NCBI GenBank assembly: GCA_002385665.1
Contig: DGDX01000083.1
Coordinates: 12,750 to 50,316 of the forward strand
Direction of reading: 5' to 3'
Origin: Firmicutes bacterium UBA3941
GTDB lineage: Bacteria; Bacillota; Clostridia; Caldicoprobacterales; UBA3941
Length of the DNA stretch: 37,567 nt
Shown here: piece after piece, positions 16,019 through 23,834 of the stretch
Numbering within the stretch: the first letter of the stretch is position 1
Layout of the letters: each line of letters starts with the position of its first letter
Made by a program: the position numbers and the translations under genes
The notes under the pieces: model-generated
Seen by the model: the letters and a program-made list of their open reading frames with translations, nothing else
Told to the model about the DNA's origin: nothing
Databases searched by the model: none

Positions 16019-16853
16019 GACTGGTCCCTCCATTTCCATGGTGTTCTCTTAAGACTCTATGGGGAATTGTCCCATGGGCTATGATATCTACCGGACAACC
16101 ATGGATGGCATTTATAAGATCTTCTGATAGTTCAGAGCGGCCATGATAGAATAATTCCCTGTTAAGGCAGGCCAGAGATTCCACATGGGTGGATATGGCT
16201 CCCATGTCGTGGGTAACCATGATGATGGTCATGTCCTGGTTTAGTTCCACCAATATAGAGTATATATGGGATTTTGCCTCGGTATCCAGGCTGGCGGTAG
16301 GCTCGTCCAAGAGGAGTATCCTGGGCCTGGTGGTCAGGGCCCTGGCGATAAGTGCTCTCTGGAACTGGCCTCCCGACAATTGGCCGATTTGCCTGTTTCT
16401 CAGGTGGTAGATTTCAAGCTTTTCCATCAGGGTATGGGTTATATCTATATCTTCCTTGGTGTACTTATGAAACATGGGGATCTTGCCCGACAATCTCCCC
16501 ATTAAAACAGTTTCTTCCACACTTATGGGAAAATCCCGGTGAAAGCTGGTGAATTGGGGGACATAGCCCATAATCCCGTGAGCTTTTTTCGGGCTCTTCC
16601 CGAATATCCGTATATCTCCTGAATAGGGGGTAACCAATCCCAAAATAGCTTTTAGGAGGGTACTTTTACCTCCCCCGTTGGGACCGATAATGCCCAGGAA
16701 TTCCCTGTCCTTGACCCGCAGACTTACATTGGACAGAGCACAGACCCGTTGGTAGTATACCGTAAGGTTATCCACTTCTATAGCGTTTTCAATTGCGTCA
16801 GAATCATCTTCATACAAACCAATTTTACCGATTTCTTTTGTATTACTATTCAT
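16011..16853 (-). CDS. Zinc/manganese-type metal ABC transporter ATP-binding protein
   Basis: This 280-residue ATPase powers the adjacent metal permease. It has Walker A GPNGGGKST, the Q-loop region YVPQFTSFHRDFP, signature LSGGQFQRALIARAL, Walker B RILLLDEPTASLD and the switch His in MVTHDMG. An N-terminal extension of about 25 acidic residues precedes the first NBD strand, and the tail after residue 235 contains histidines (HGCPVDIIAHG, REHHGNGG). AAGGTG lies five bases before the ATG. It overlaps the permease gene and follows the receptor gene by 68 bases. Confidence 0.94.
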   Translation of the reverse strand: MNSNTKEIGKIGLYEDDSDAIENAIEVDNLTVYYQRVCALSNVSLRVKDREFLGIIGPNGGGKSTLLKAILGLVTPYSGDIRIFGKSPKKAHGIMGYVPQFTSFHRDFPISVEETVLMGRLSGKIPMFHKYTKEDIDITHTLMEKLEIYHLRNRQIGQLSGGQFQRALIARALTTRPRILLLDEPTASLDTEAKSHIYSILVELNQDMTIIMVTHDMGAISTHVESLACLNRELFYHGRSELSEDLINAIHGCPVDIIAHGTIPHRVLREHHGNGGTSHD

Positions 16854-16921
16854 ATCATCACCTTATTTACCCCTTCTGCCTAAAAAGGCAAGGAACCATT
16901 GATAAGCGGAAACTGTACTGA

Positions 16922-17791
16922 TCACTTCAGCACCTTTGCAAAGGTGTCCGCCATCTTTTCCAGGTTTTCTATATAGTTCGGGGCCAGGGGGGCTATCTGC
17001 TCCGTTCTACCCCCGATTTCCTCGGCAAAGGCTTCGGATTGACGGCTGTCTACCTCCGCCTGATAGAAAATGACCTTTATATCATTCTCCTTTGCCAGAT
17101 CGACAATTTCCTTAAAGGTTTGTGGAGCGGCTTCCTTTCCCTCCTCTTCAAGGGCTATCATATGAAGTCCATAGTCATCGGCAAAATAGCCAAAGGCGGG
17201 GTGATAAGCAATAAACATTTTAGAGCTAAGGCCACTTAATGATTCCCTTATTTTTTCATCCACACCATCCAGCTGCTTTTTGTATCTTTCCGCATTCTCA
17301 ATGTATAATTCCTCGTTTGTTGGATCCAGCGCAGATAGTTCATCTGTAATTACATCTATCATAACCTTTACCCTTTTAGGTGAAAGCCATATATGGGGAT
17401 CCCTTTCACCGGGGGCGATCTCAATATCAGGGTATATTTCCGAAACATGTTTTGCAAGGTCTACAATTTTCATATCGGGATTGAGGTCCGTTACCCTTGG
17501 TAGTATATTGGCTGTTTCCGAGGGGACACCTATTGAAAAGTAGATTGATGCCCTGGAGAAGGATTCAAGCTGTTTGGGAGATGGGGAGTAGGTTTCCGGG
17601 CTGCTTCCCGGTGGTATCATGGTGATTACCTCAACCAGATCACCGGCGACCTCCTTGACGAAAGTTGCTTGGGGCACGATGGATACCGCTATGGTGGGCT
17701 TGTCGCTGGACTCGGGTCCGGACTGGTTACATGCGCTTAGTAAGGTTATAATCAACATTAGGGTTATTATCAATACGGATTTTGATCTCAT
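16922..17791 (-). CDS. Metal ABC transporter substrate-binding lipoprotein (ZnuA/TroA family)
   Basis: This 289-residue lipoprotein captures Zn(II) or Mn(II) outside the membrane. The signal peptide ends in lipobox LLSAC, with Cys21 as lipid anchor. The family metal site normally has four ligands. His133 (RDPHIWLSP) and His197 (AYHPAFGYF) are present, the latter being typical of zinc rather than manganese receptors. In the first site the usual PHxY reads PETY, so the ligand His is replaced by Glu66. The fourth site is around AEVDSRQ (245-251). It lacks the His-rich loop of many ZnuA proteins. AAAGGAG precedes the ATG. It is the first gene of the operon; metal control by Zur, Fur or the MntR-like protein is plausible but not shown. 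Confidence 0.92.
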   Translation of the reverse strand: MRSKSVLIITLMLIITLLSACNQSGPESSDKPTIAVSIVPQATFVKEVAGDLVEVITMIPPGSSPETYSPSPKQLESFSRASIYFSIGVPSETANILPRVTDLNPDMKIVDLAKHVSEIYPDIEIAPGERDPHIWLSPKRVKVMIDVITDELSALDPTNEELYIENAERYKKQLDGVDEKIRESLSGLSSKMFIAYHPAFGYFADDYGLHMIALEEEGKEAAPQTFKEIVDLAKENDIKVIFYQAEVDSRQSEAFAEEIGGRTEQIAPLAPNYIENLEKMADTFAKVLK

Positions 17792-17982
17792 ATTATCTCC
17801 TTTTACTCATTATTCGGGTTTGCAATCTACAAACCATTCATTTAGCTATAAGTTACGTAATCTACTATAATATTACTGTCACCAGGGAGGATGGATTTCT
17901 GGAGTAATTCGAAAGCTGCCAGAATTGACCATCCTTCTAAACAATGAAGTAATAAGTATTCGTTGTCTACTGCTTAACAAGT

Positions 17983-18153
17983 GTAATGAGCTATTGATAA
18001 GCCTTAGTTTTCACCAAATCGATGTCGGAAGGAGAGAAGTTTCAAAAAACACATTACCATAAGCGTTGGTTATATAAAAGCTAAAATAGATTTTTTGAAA
18101 CTTCAACGATGACGTCACTCTTACAAAGTTAAAGAGCGATCAATAGCCATTAC
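17983..18153. repeat. Intergenic inverted-repeat element, copy 2
   Basis: GTAATGAGCTATTGAT (17983-17998) and ATCAATAGCCATTAC (18139-18153) are inverted arms with one inserted base. They carry the same arm sequence as the copies at 1-97, 32.2 kb and 36.5 kb. The interior differs from the others and includes GATGACGTCAC, the counterpart of the GAAGTCAC seen in the other copies. Confidence 0.6.
18036..18104. repeat. 14-bp perfect inverted repeat inside copy 2
   Basis: GAAGTTTCAAAAAA (18036-18049) and TTTTTTGAAACTTC (18091-18104) are exact inverted arms with a 41-base loop. In RNA from either strand this would make a strong stem, and the T-run of the right arm makes a terminator-like end possible. 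It resembles short terminal inverted repeats of a miniature element nested in the larger repeat. Confidence 0.65.
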
Positions 18154-18211
18154 CTATATATATCAGACCAGAATAAGGCATAATGCTACGAAAAACTCCC
18201 TATTTAAACAC

Positions 18212-18236
18212 AAAATCAGTAGATATTACTGATTTT
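18212..18236. other. 10-bp hairpin, possible terminator or operator
   Basis: AAAATCAGTA (18212-18221) pairs perfectly with TACTGATTTT (18227-18236) around GATAT. It has only four Ts after the stem on either strand, so termination would be weak. It lies between the divergent metal importer and MarR units. Confidence 0.5.
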
Positions 18237-18319
18237 GCAATGAAAAGTCTTTACCTGACATATATAATTATAATACTCAGGAATTTAATGTCAATAAGAA
18301 AGAGTAAAAGGGTCAGCTA

Positions 18320-18348
18320 TTGCCATAAATAAACTTATAGTTTATAAT
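18320..18348 (+). promoter_or_regulatory. MarR operon promoter with embedded operator
   Basis: TTGCCA (18320-18325), 17 bases, TATAAT (18343-18348). Between and overlapping them is the palindrome ATAAAC TTATA GTTTAT (18329-18345), with 6-base arms and a 5-base spacer, the size expected for a MarR dimer. This suggests that the MarR protein represses its own operon. The leader to the ATG is about 105 bases. Confidence 0.75.
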
Positions 18349-18461
18349 TATTATGGTTTATAAATATGATTGGTTATAAGTAATCAGACCGGAACAGCCG
18401 GGGGTTTTGACCATCACATTTTTGAAGATCCCAGGCTTATGATATATGAAAGGAGAAGGAA

Positions 18462-18884
18462 ATGGAGGATAGATATATAGAATGTCATAAAAAGCTGATG
18501 GAATTGAGCTGGAGGGTTATAGGCAAATCCAGGTGTAATCTGTCGAGCCTGGGGTTTGCATGGAATCAATATTCAATTATGAAGGCACTGGAGCCGGGGG
18601 AGAGTTTGACAGTATCGGAAATCAGTACACGAGTACATAGAAAAATCAGCAATGTTACGCCGGTAGTGGATTTCTTGGAGGAAAGAGGCATAGCCGAAAG
18701 GGTATCCGATGAAAAGGACCGCAGGGTAATAAGAGTCAGGCTAACGAAGGAGGGAATCAATATAAGGCAAAAGACCATAGAAAATCACAATAATTTTCTA
18801 AACGGACTCTATCAATCATTAACGGAGGAGGAGATGGAGAAATTCTTGGATGTAGTCGCCATATTTCTAGATAAAGTAAGATGA
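18462..18884 (+). CDS. MarR-family transcriptional regulator
   Basis: This 140-residue winged-helix repressor typically releases DNA on binding a small toxic molecule. The DNA-binding part covers about residues 48-95 (SLTVSEISTRVHRKISNVTP, then VVDFLEERGIAERV), followed by the wing DEKDRRVIRVRLT. The flanking helices for dimerisation are at both ends. AAAGGAGAAGG precedes the ATG. The exporter genes follow at 19 and 29 bases, so it heads their operon, and the promoter contains a fitting palindrome. Autoregulation and control of the exporter are inferred from this. Confidence 0.92.
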   Translation: MEDRYIECHKKLMELSWRVIGKSRCNLSSLGFAWNQYSIMKALEPGESLTVSEISTRVHRKISNVTPVVDFLEERGIAERVSDEKDRRVIRVRLTKEGINIRQKTIENHNNFLNGLYQSLTEEEMEKFLDVVAIFLDKVR

Positions 18885-18903
18885 CGGACCGGGAGGGATA
18901 GCT

Positions 18904-20667
18904 ATGGTTAACAAAGCAAATCTATTCGGATATCTGGTAAAACATAAATGGAGATACGTCAGAGGACTGTTCTTACTTATATTGATTAATGTACTCCAGG
19001 TTTTAGTACCCAAAATTACGGGTCAGATAGTAGACGGGTTGGAAACCCTGAGCCTGGACGATAGAAAGCTCCTATATTATGGGGCTATATTAATTCTCAT
19101 TTCATTAATGACTTTTGTATCGCACTTCTTATCCAGACTACAAGTTGCAGGTGCCAGCAATCGATTCGATTATGAAGTCAGGAACGTAATGTTCGATCAT
19201 ATGCTGAAGCTGTCGATGAAGTTTTTCCATCGAAACAGGGTGGGAGAACTCATGGCATTGGCTACCAACGACCTGGGCTCCCTCAGGATGATAACGTCCA
19301 GGGGATTTAATCTTATGACCAATACCCTTATTCTGCTGGTCAGCAGTATCTTCATAATGGTCAGGTATGTAGATCCCAGACTGACCCTGTATTCCTTCCT
19401 GCCACTACCTTTCCTGGTCCTGGTTATGACAAAGTTTGGACCGATGATAAACCGAAGGTTTCGCAGGGTACAGGAATCCTTCAGCGATCTGACCCGTAAG
19501 ACAACCGAGAATATTACCGGGATAAGGGTAGTAAAGGCCTTTGTCCAGGAGGATTATGAGAAGGAAAATTTCGCAAAGGTGAATCAGGAGAACTTCGATA
19601 TCAATATGGATCTTGTCAGGCTTCAGGGAATATTCTATCCCCTTATCAACCTGATATCGTCCCTGTCCTTTTTGATTGCCTTTGTTTATGGGGGGAACCT
19701 CATCATAAGTAAGCAGATCAGCCTGGGAGATTTTATCGCCTTTAACGGGTATCTGGGCATCATCATTCGGCCGGTTATGTCCATCGGCATGATTATCAAC
19801 TTTGCCCAAAGGGCCAAGGCCTCAAAGGAGAGGATTGAGGAATTGCTCAATGAAGAGCCGGATATTGTTGATACGGTTCCAGACAATCCGGGACCGGGAC
19901 AAGCAGAGGACTTCCATGGCAGGATCGAGTTCAGGAACCTCACCTTCGCCTACGACAAAAAAGGGCCAAATGTGCTTGAAAATATAAATCTGACCATAGA
20001 GCCCGGTAAGACCCTTGGGATAATCGGCAAGGTTGGCAGCGGTAAATCCACAATCGCAAACCTGATATTGAGGCTCTACGATCCCCTGGAAGAGGGCCAG
20101 TTGTTAATCGACGGGGTAGACATCACCAAGACATCACTGAAAAGGCTTAGGGATAACATAGGGTATATACCCCAGGATAACTTCCTGTTTTCATCCACAA
20201 TCAGGAACAATATCGGTTTTATGCCCGAAGAGCCGACTTTGGAGGAGATCCGTAGGGCGGCTTCCATCAGCCAGATCGATGAGAGCATAATGGAGCTTCC
20301 GGACCAATATGATACCATTCTGGGAGAAAGAGGGGTAAACCTCTCCGGTGGGCAGAAGCAGAGGGTATCCATTGCCAGGGCCCTTGTAAGGGATCCCAAA
20401 ATCCTGATCATGGACGACTGCTTGTCCGCCGTGGATACCGATACGGAACGGAAGATACTAAATGAACTTAAACCCTTTATGGAGGAAAGGACCTGTATAA
20501 TAATCGCCCATAGGGTATCCAGCATCCAGGATGCAGATGAGATCATCGTGCTTGACGATGGTCGGATCATAGAGAGGGGTTCCCATGAAGAACTCCTGGA
20601 ACTGAATGGATACTACAACAGGATATATCAGAGACAGCTGTTGGAACAAGAGATAGAGACTGCCTAA
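18904..20667 (+). CDS. ABC exporter subunit 1 (degenerate-site half of a heterodimer, BmrC-like)
   Basis: This 587-residue half-transporter has an N-terminal six-helix membrane domain (about 1-310) and a C-terminal ATPase. Walker A is GKVGSGKST (about 373-381), the signature is the canonical LSGGQKQR, and Walker B is ILIMDDCLSAVD. The residue after the Walker B Asp is Asp, not the catalytic Glu. In heterodimeric exporters such as BmrCD and TM287/288 one subunit has exactly this change. The partner 29 bases downstream has the intact Glu, so the two should form one exporter with a single active ATP site. Likely substrates are drugs, lipids or peptides. Confidence 0.95.
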   Translation: MVNKANLFGYLVKHKWRYVRGLFLLILINVLQVLVPKITGQIVDGLETLSLDDRKLLYYGAILILISLMTFVSHFLSRLQVAGASNRFDYEVRNVMFDHMLKLSMKFFHRNRVGELMALATNDLGSLRMITSRGFNLMTNTLILLVSSIFIMVRYVDPRLTLYSFLPLPFLVLVMTKFGPMINRRFRRVQESFSDLTRKTTENITGIRVVKAFVQEDYEKENFAKVNQENFDINMDLVRLQGIFYPLINLISSLSFLIAFVYGGNLIISKQISLGDFIAFNGYLGIIIRPVMSIGMIINFAQRAKASKERIEELLNEEPDIVDTVPDNPGPGQAEDFHGRIEFRNLTFAYDKKGPNVLENINLTIEPGKTLGIIGKVGSGKSTIANLILRLYDPLEEGQLLIDGVDITKTSLKRLRDNIGYIPQDNFLFSSTIRNNIGFMPEEPTLEEIRRAASISQIDESIMELPDQYDTILGERGVNLSGGQKQRVSIARALVRDPKILIMDDCLSAVDTDTERKILNELKPFMEERTCIIIAHRVSSIQDADEIIVLDDGRIIERGSHEELLELNGYYNRIYQRQLLEQEIETA

Positions 20668-20696
20668 ATTGACAAGACGAAGGGAGATGTTTTGTT

Positions 20697-22499
20697 GTGG
20701 ATGACAGAGGCAAAAACCAGGATAGGGTTTATGATAGGAAGCTGGTATGGCGGATGCTGGAATTTGCCAAACCCTATTGGCACTACTTTGTGATTTCCCT
20801 GCTTTTGATCTTCACTATCACAGGTGCATCCCTGGCCAGACCTTATCTTACCAAGGTGGGTATTGATAAATATATAAACGGTGTCGTCAAAAGTACTATG
20901 AGCGTAGAGGAAGCGAGACAGGGAATATGGACCCTGGGTATCATGTTCCTTGTCCTGATTATCGTTGAGTTCATCCTTGGATATCTTCAACGCTATTTGC
21001 TGGAACTGACGGGAAAGAAGATAATCTATAATATCCGCGAGAAAATATTCAACCATGTTCAGCATCTGCCCCTGTCCTTCTTTGATAAAATGGCAGCTGG
21101 CAGGGTCGTAACAAGGGTTACCAACGATCCCGAAACCATTAATGAATTGTTTTCCGGGGTATTGGTTGGTTTTATCAGGAGTATGGTGGAGATGATAGCC
21201 ATCATCATAGTTATGTTCAGGTTGAGCTCAAGGCTGACCATGGTAAGCTTTATGGTCCTGCCTTTGATAGTTGTTGCTACCATTATTTTCAGGAGAACCG
21301 CCCGGAAAGTATGGCAGAGGATAAGGACAAAGCTGGCGGAAATAAATGCTTTTCTGGCGGAGCATATAGCCGGTATGGGAATTATCCAGGCCTTCAATAT
21401 GCAGAATAGAAAAGCTCAGGAATTTGATAAGGTTAACAAGGAATACTTTGAAGCCCATATGAAGAGCGTCAAGGTTTTTGGCATCTTCAGGCCCTTCATG
21501 GACGTGGTGGAGACTCTGGGGATGGCCCTGCTTCTATGGTATGGCGGAAGAAGCATATTGGCAGGAGCATTGGAGTTTGGTACCCTGTATATGTTTGTCG
21601 ACTATCTCGGAAGGTTCTATTGGCCTATAAGAGAGCTCACCGAACAGTTTAATACCCTGCAAAACTCAATCGTTTCTGCAGAGCGGGTATTTAATTTACT
21701 GGACCAGGAAGTGGAACCACGGATAGAGGGAACCATTCCCGACTACGATAACATGGTGGGCGAGATCGAATTTAAGAATGTATGGTTTGCCTATATAGAC
21801 GAAAACTGGGTTTTAAAGGATATATCCTTTAAGATAAAACCCGGGGAATCCGCCGCCTTTGTAGGAGCTACAGGAGCGGGTAAGACCAGCATTATAAACC
21901 TGCTGTGCGGCTTCTATGAGCATCAAAGGGGTGAAATTCTGATAGACGGGGTGGATATCCGGGATATTGGTAAGGAAAAGCTCAGGAGGAATATCGGCCT
22001 GGTACTTCAGGATGTATCCCTCTTTTCCGGAGATATTGCCACTAATATAAAGCTCTTTGAACCGGATATATCCAGGGAAGAGGTAGTGAGGGCAGCCAAG
22101 CACGTACACGCCCACGAATTTATAAGCAAGCTCTACGGTGCCTATGACCATGAGATTGGCGAAGGGGGTACCACCCTGTCCGTTGGACAGCGTCAGCTGA
22201 TCTCCTTTGCCAGGGCCCTGATAAGGGATCCAAAGATCCTGGTAATGGACGAGGCTACCTCCCATGTTGACACGGAGACCGAGGAATTGATACAGGACGC
22301 CCTTATCAACCTGATGAAGGGACGAACTACCATTGCAGTAGCCCACAGGCTGTCCACCATACAGAATGCTGACAAGATTATACTCATTCACAAGGGCAGG
22401 ATAAGGGAGATGGGCAACCACCAGGAGCTGCTTAGCAAGAGGGGATTGTACTACAACCTCTACAGGTTGCAATACGATCCGGAATATAAGGTAAGCTAG
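20697..22499 (+). CDS. ABC exporter subunit 2 (catalytic half of a heterodimer, BmrD-like)
   Basis: This 600-residue half-transporter has six membrane helices followed by an ATPase domain. Walker A is GATGAGKTS, Walker B ILVMDEATSHVD with the catalytic Glu, and the H-loop is VAHRLST. Its signature is LSVGQRQL instead of LSGGQ. This complements subunit 1: the active site pairs its Walker motifs with the LSGGQ of subunit 1, and the degenerate site pairs LSVGQ with the Asp-variant Walker B. The start is GTG 20697 with AAGGGAG ten bases upstream. The SbcD-like gene follows after nine bases. Confidence 0.95.
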   Translation: MDDRGKNQDRVYDRKLVWRMLEFAKPYWHYFVISLLLIFTITGASLARPYLTKVGIDKYINGVVKSTMSVEEARQGIWTLGIMFLVLIIVEFILGYLQRYLLELTGKKIIYNIREKIFNHVQHLPLSFFDKMAAGRVVTRVTNDPETINELFSGVLVGFIRSMVEMIAIIIVMFRLSSRLTMVSFMVLPLIVVATIIFRRTARKVWQRIRTKLAEINAFLAEHIAGMGIIQAFNMQNRKAQEFDKVNKEYFEAHMKSVKVFGIFRPFMDVVETLGMALLLWYGGRSILAGALEFGTLYMFVDYLGRFYWPIRELTEQFNTLQNSIVSAERVFNLLDQEVEPRIEGTIPDYDNMVGEIEFKNVWFAYIDENWVLKDISFKIKPGESAAFVGATGAGKTSIINLLCGFYEHQRGEILIDGVDIRDIGKEKLRRNIGLVLQDVSLFSGDIATNIKLFEPDISREEVVRAAKHVHAHEFISKLYGAYDHEIGEGGTTLSVGQRQLISFARALIRDPKILVMDEATSHVDTETEELIQDALINLMKGRTTIAVAHRLSTIQNADKIILIHKGRIREMGNHQELLSKRGLYYNLYRLQYDPEYKVS

Positions 22500-22508
22500 G
22501 GGAGGAAT

Positions 22509-23834
22509 ATGGTAGGTATTAAGTTTATCCATACTGCAGATATACACTTGGGCAGCCTGTTGCATATAGGCGGGGGCAAGCTACCCCCTGCCGTGGAGCA
22601 GGCTGCTGTTACCGCCACCATGGAAGGGTTTAGCAGGGTATGCCATGCCGCTATTAAAAATCGTGTGGATTTTGTAGTTATATCGGGGGATCTCTACGAC
22701 AGGGAGGCCCGGTCCGTCAGGGCCATGAGCTTTTTTGCGGAAAAGTGCAGGCTCCTGGAAGAAGCCGGCATCCCCGTATTGGTCATAGCGGGAAATCATG
22801 ATCCCTTAAAGGAGAAACAAGATCTAATCAGGGTGCCGGACAACGTGAAGGTCCTTAGCGGGGACAGGCCGGAGATAGTGGAAATTCCGGGTTCAAAGGG
22901 GGATCCCATAGCAAGGGTGATAGGACAGTCCTATCAATCCGGATCCCTGGATAAGGGGATTCACTATGATTACAAGGTACCTGACAGGGATCTGTGGAAC
23001 ATTGCCCTTCTCCATACCCAACTGGAGGCACCCTCCTCCAGGTATATTCCATGCTCCCTGACCCAATTGAGGGAAATACCGGATATCCATTACTGGGCCC
23101 TTGGACACATACATAGGTATCGAGATTTCAGCGATGACCTTCCATATATTGCCTATCCGGGAATCCCGCAGGGAAGGGATTTCGGTGAAACGGGCAGGGG
23201 CGGGTGTATACTGGCAAACCTGGATCCCTTTGGGCAAAGCCAAACTTCATTTATCCCCCTGGCCCCGGTGATATACAAGAGGGTAGAAATCAATATAGAT
23301 GATGACCCGACAAACGTACCGGGAACCCTCCTGGATTTGGTGGACAGGATCTGTTTGGAAGGGGACAGGTTACTGGAGGAGACCGGAGACGATGAAGACT
23401 ATCCCATAGAGGGCTATGTGGTAGAATGGACTATCCGGGGAAGGGGCGCCATTCACAGCCAATTAATGGAGCAGGAGCAGGAGTCTATGGAATTTCTTTT
23501 AAACTCCCTAAGGGAGCAGTATGAAGGTTCCAGCCCCTTTTTATGGACGGATTCCATAATCATCAGAACTCAGTCGCCCATAGATTATATCGATTTATTG
23601 GAGAATAGTCCTGTTTTCAGGGAAGTGGACAGGATAATAGACCAATGCCTTGAGGATGAGGATATGAGAGAGCGGCTGATGGATGAACTGGGGATTATAT
23701 GGAAGGGTGATGGGGACCATGAAACCGAAAACGATTTGCGCTTTCATATGGACGATGCTTCCCTAAGGGAGATCCTTTACAGGGCCAGGTATCTCATTGC
23801 CGAGAGATTGACCGGGAGGGGGGAAGGATCATGA
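22509..23834 (+). CDS. SbcD/Mre11-like metallophosphoesterase (YhaO-like DNA repair exonuclease)
   Basis: This 441-residue calcineurin-like nuclease subunit should process DNA ends with two Mn ions. Phosphoesterase motifs are in order: HTADIHLGS (Asp11, His13), ISGDLYD (Asp61), AGNHDP (Asn96, His97), LLHTQ and LGHIHRY. A C-terminal region of about 190 residues follows, as in YhaO. GGGGAGGAA precedes the ATG. It overlaps the next ATPase gene by four bases (ATGA), the usual SbcD-SbcC coupling. It sits in the MarR/ABC exporter operon, which is not a usual place for a repair gene. Confidence 0.92.
   Translation: MVGIKFIHTADIHLGSLLHIGGGKLPPAVEQAAVTATMEGFSRVCHAAIKNRVDFVVISGDLYDREARSVRAMSFFAEKCRLLEEAGIPVLVIAGNHDPLKEKQDLIRVPDNVKVLSGDRPEIVEIPGSKGDPIARVIGQSYQSGSLDKGIHYDYKVPDRDLWNIALLHTQLEAPSSRYIPCSLTQLREIPDIHYWALGHIHRYRDFSDDLPYIAYPGIPQGRDFGETGRGGCILANLDPFGQSQTSFIPLAPVIYKRVEINIDDDPTNVPGTLLDLVDRICLEGDRLLEETGDDEDYPIEGYVVEWTIRGRGAIHSQLMEQEQESMEFLLNSLREQYEGSSPFLWTDSIIIRTQSPIDYIDLLENSPVFREVDRIIDQCLEDEDMRERLMDELGIIWKGDGDHETENDLRFHMDDASLREILYRARYLIAERLTGRGEGS

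Larger units (their letters stand above)
17792..18461. other. 670-base divergent intergenic region
   Basis: No coding sequence is visible between the metal receptor gene and the MarR gene. From left to right it holds the palindrome TTACGTAA near 17853 (about 60 bases before the receptor start); a two-part hairpin (AGGATGG 17888-17894 with CCATCCT 17929-17935, and inner CTGG/CCAG); a repeat-family copy at 17983-18153 enclosing a 14-bp perfect inverted repeat; a 10-bp hairpin at 18212-18236; and the MarR promoter and operator at 18320-18348. Confidence 0.7.
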
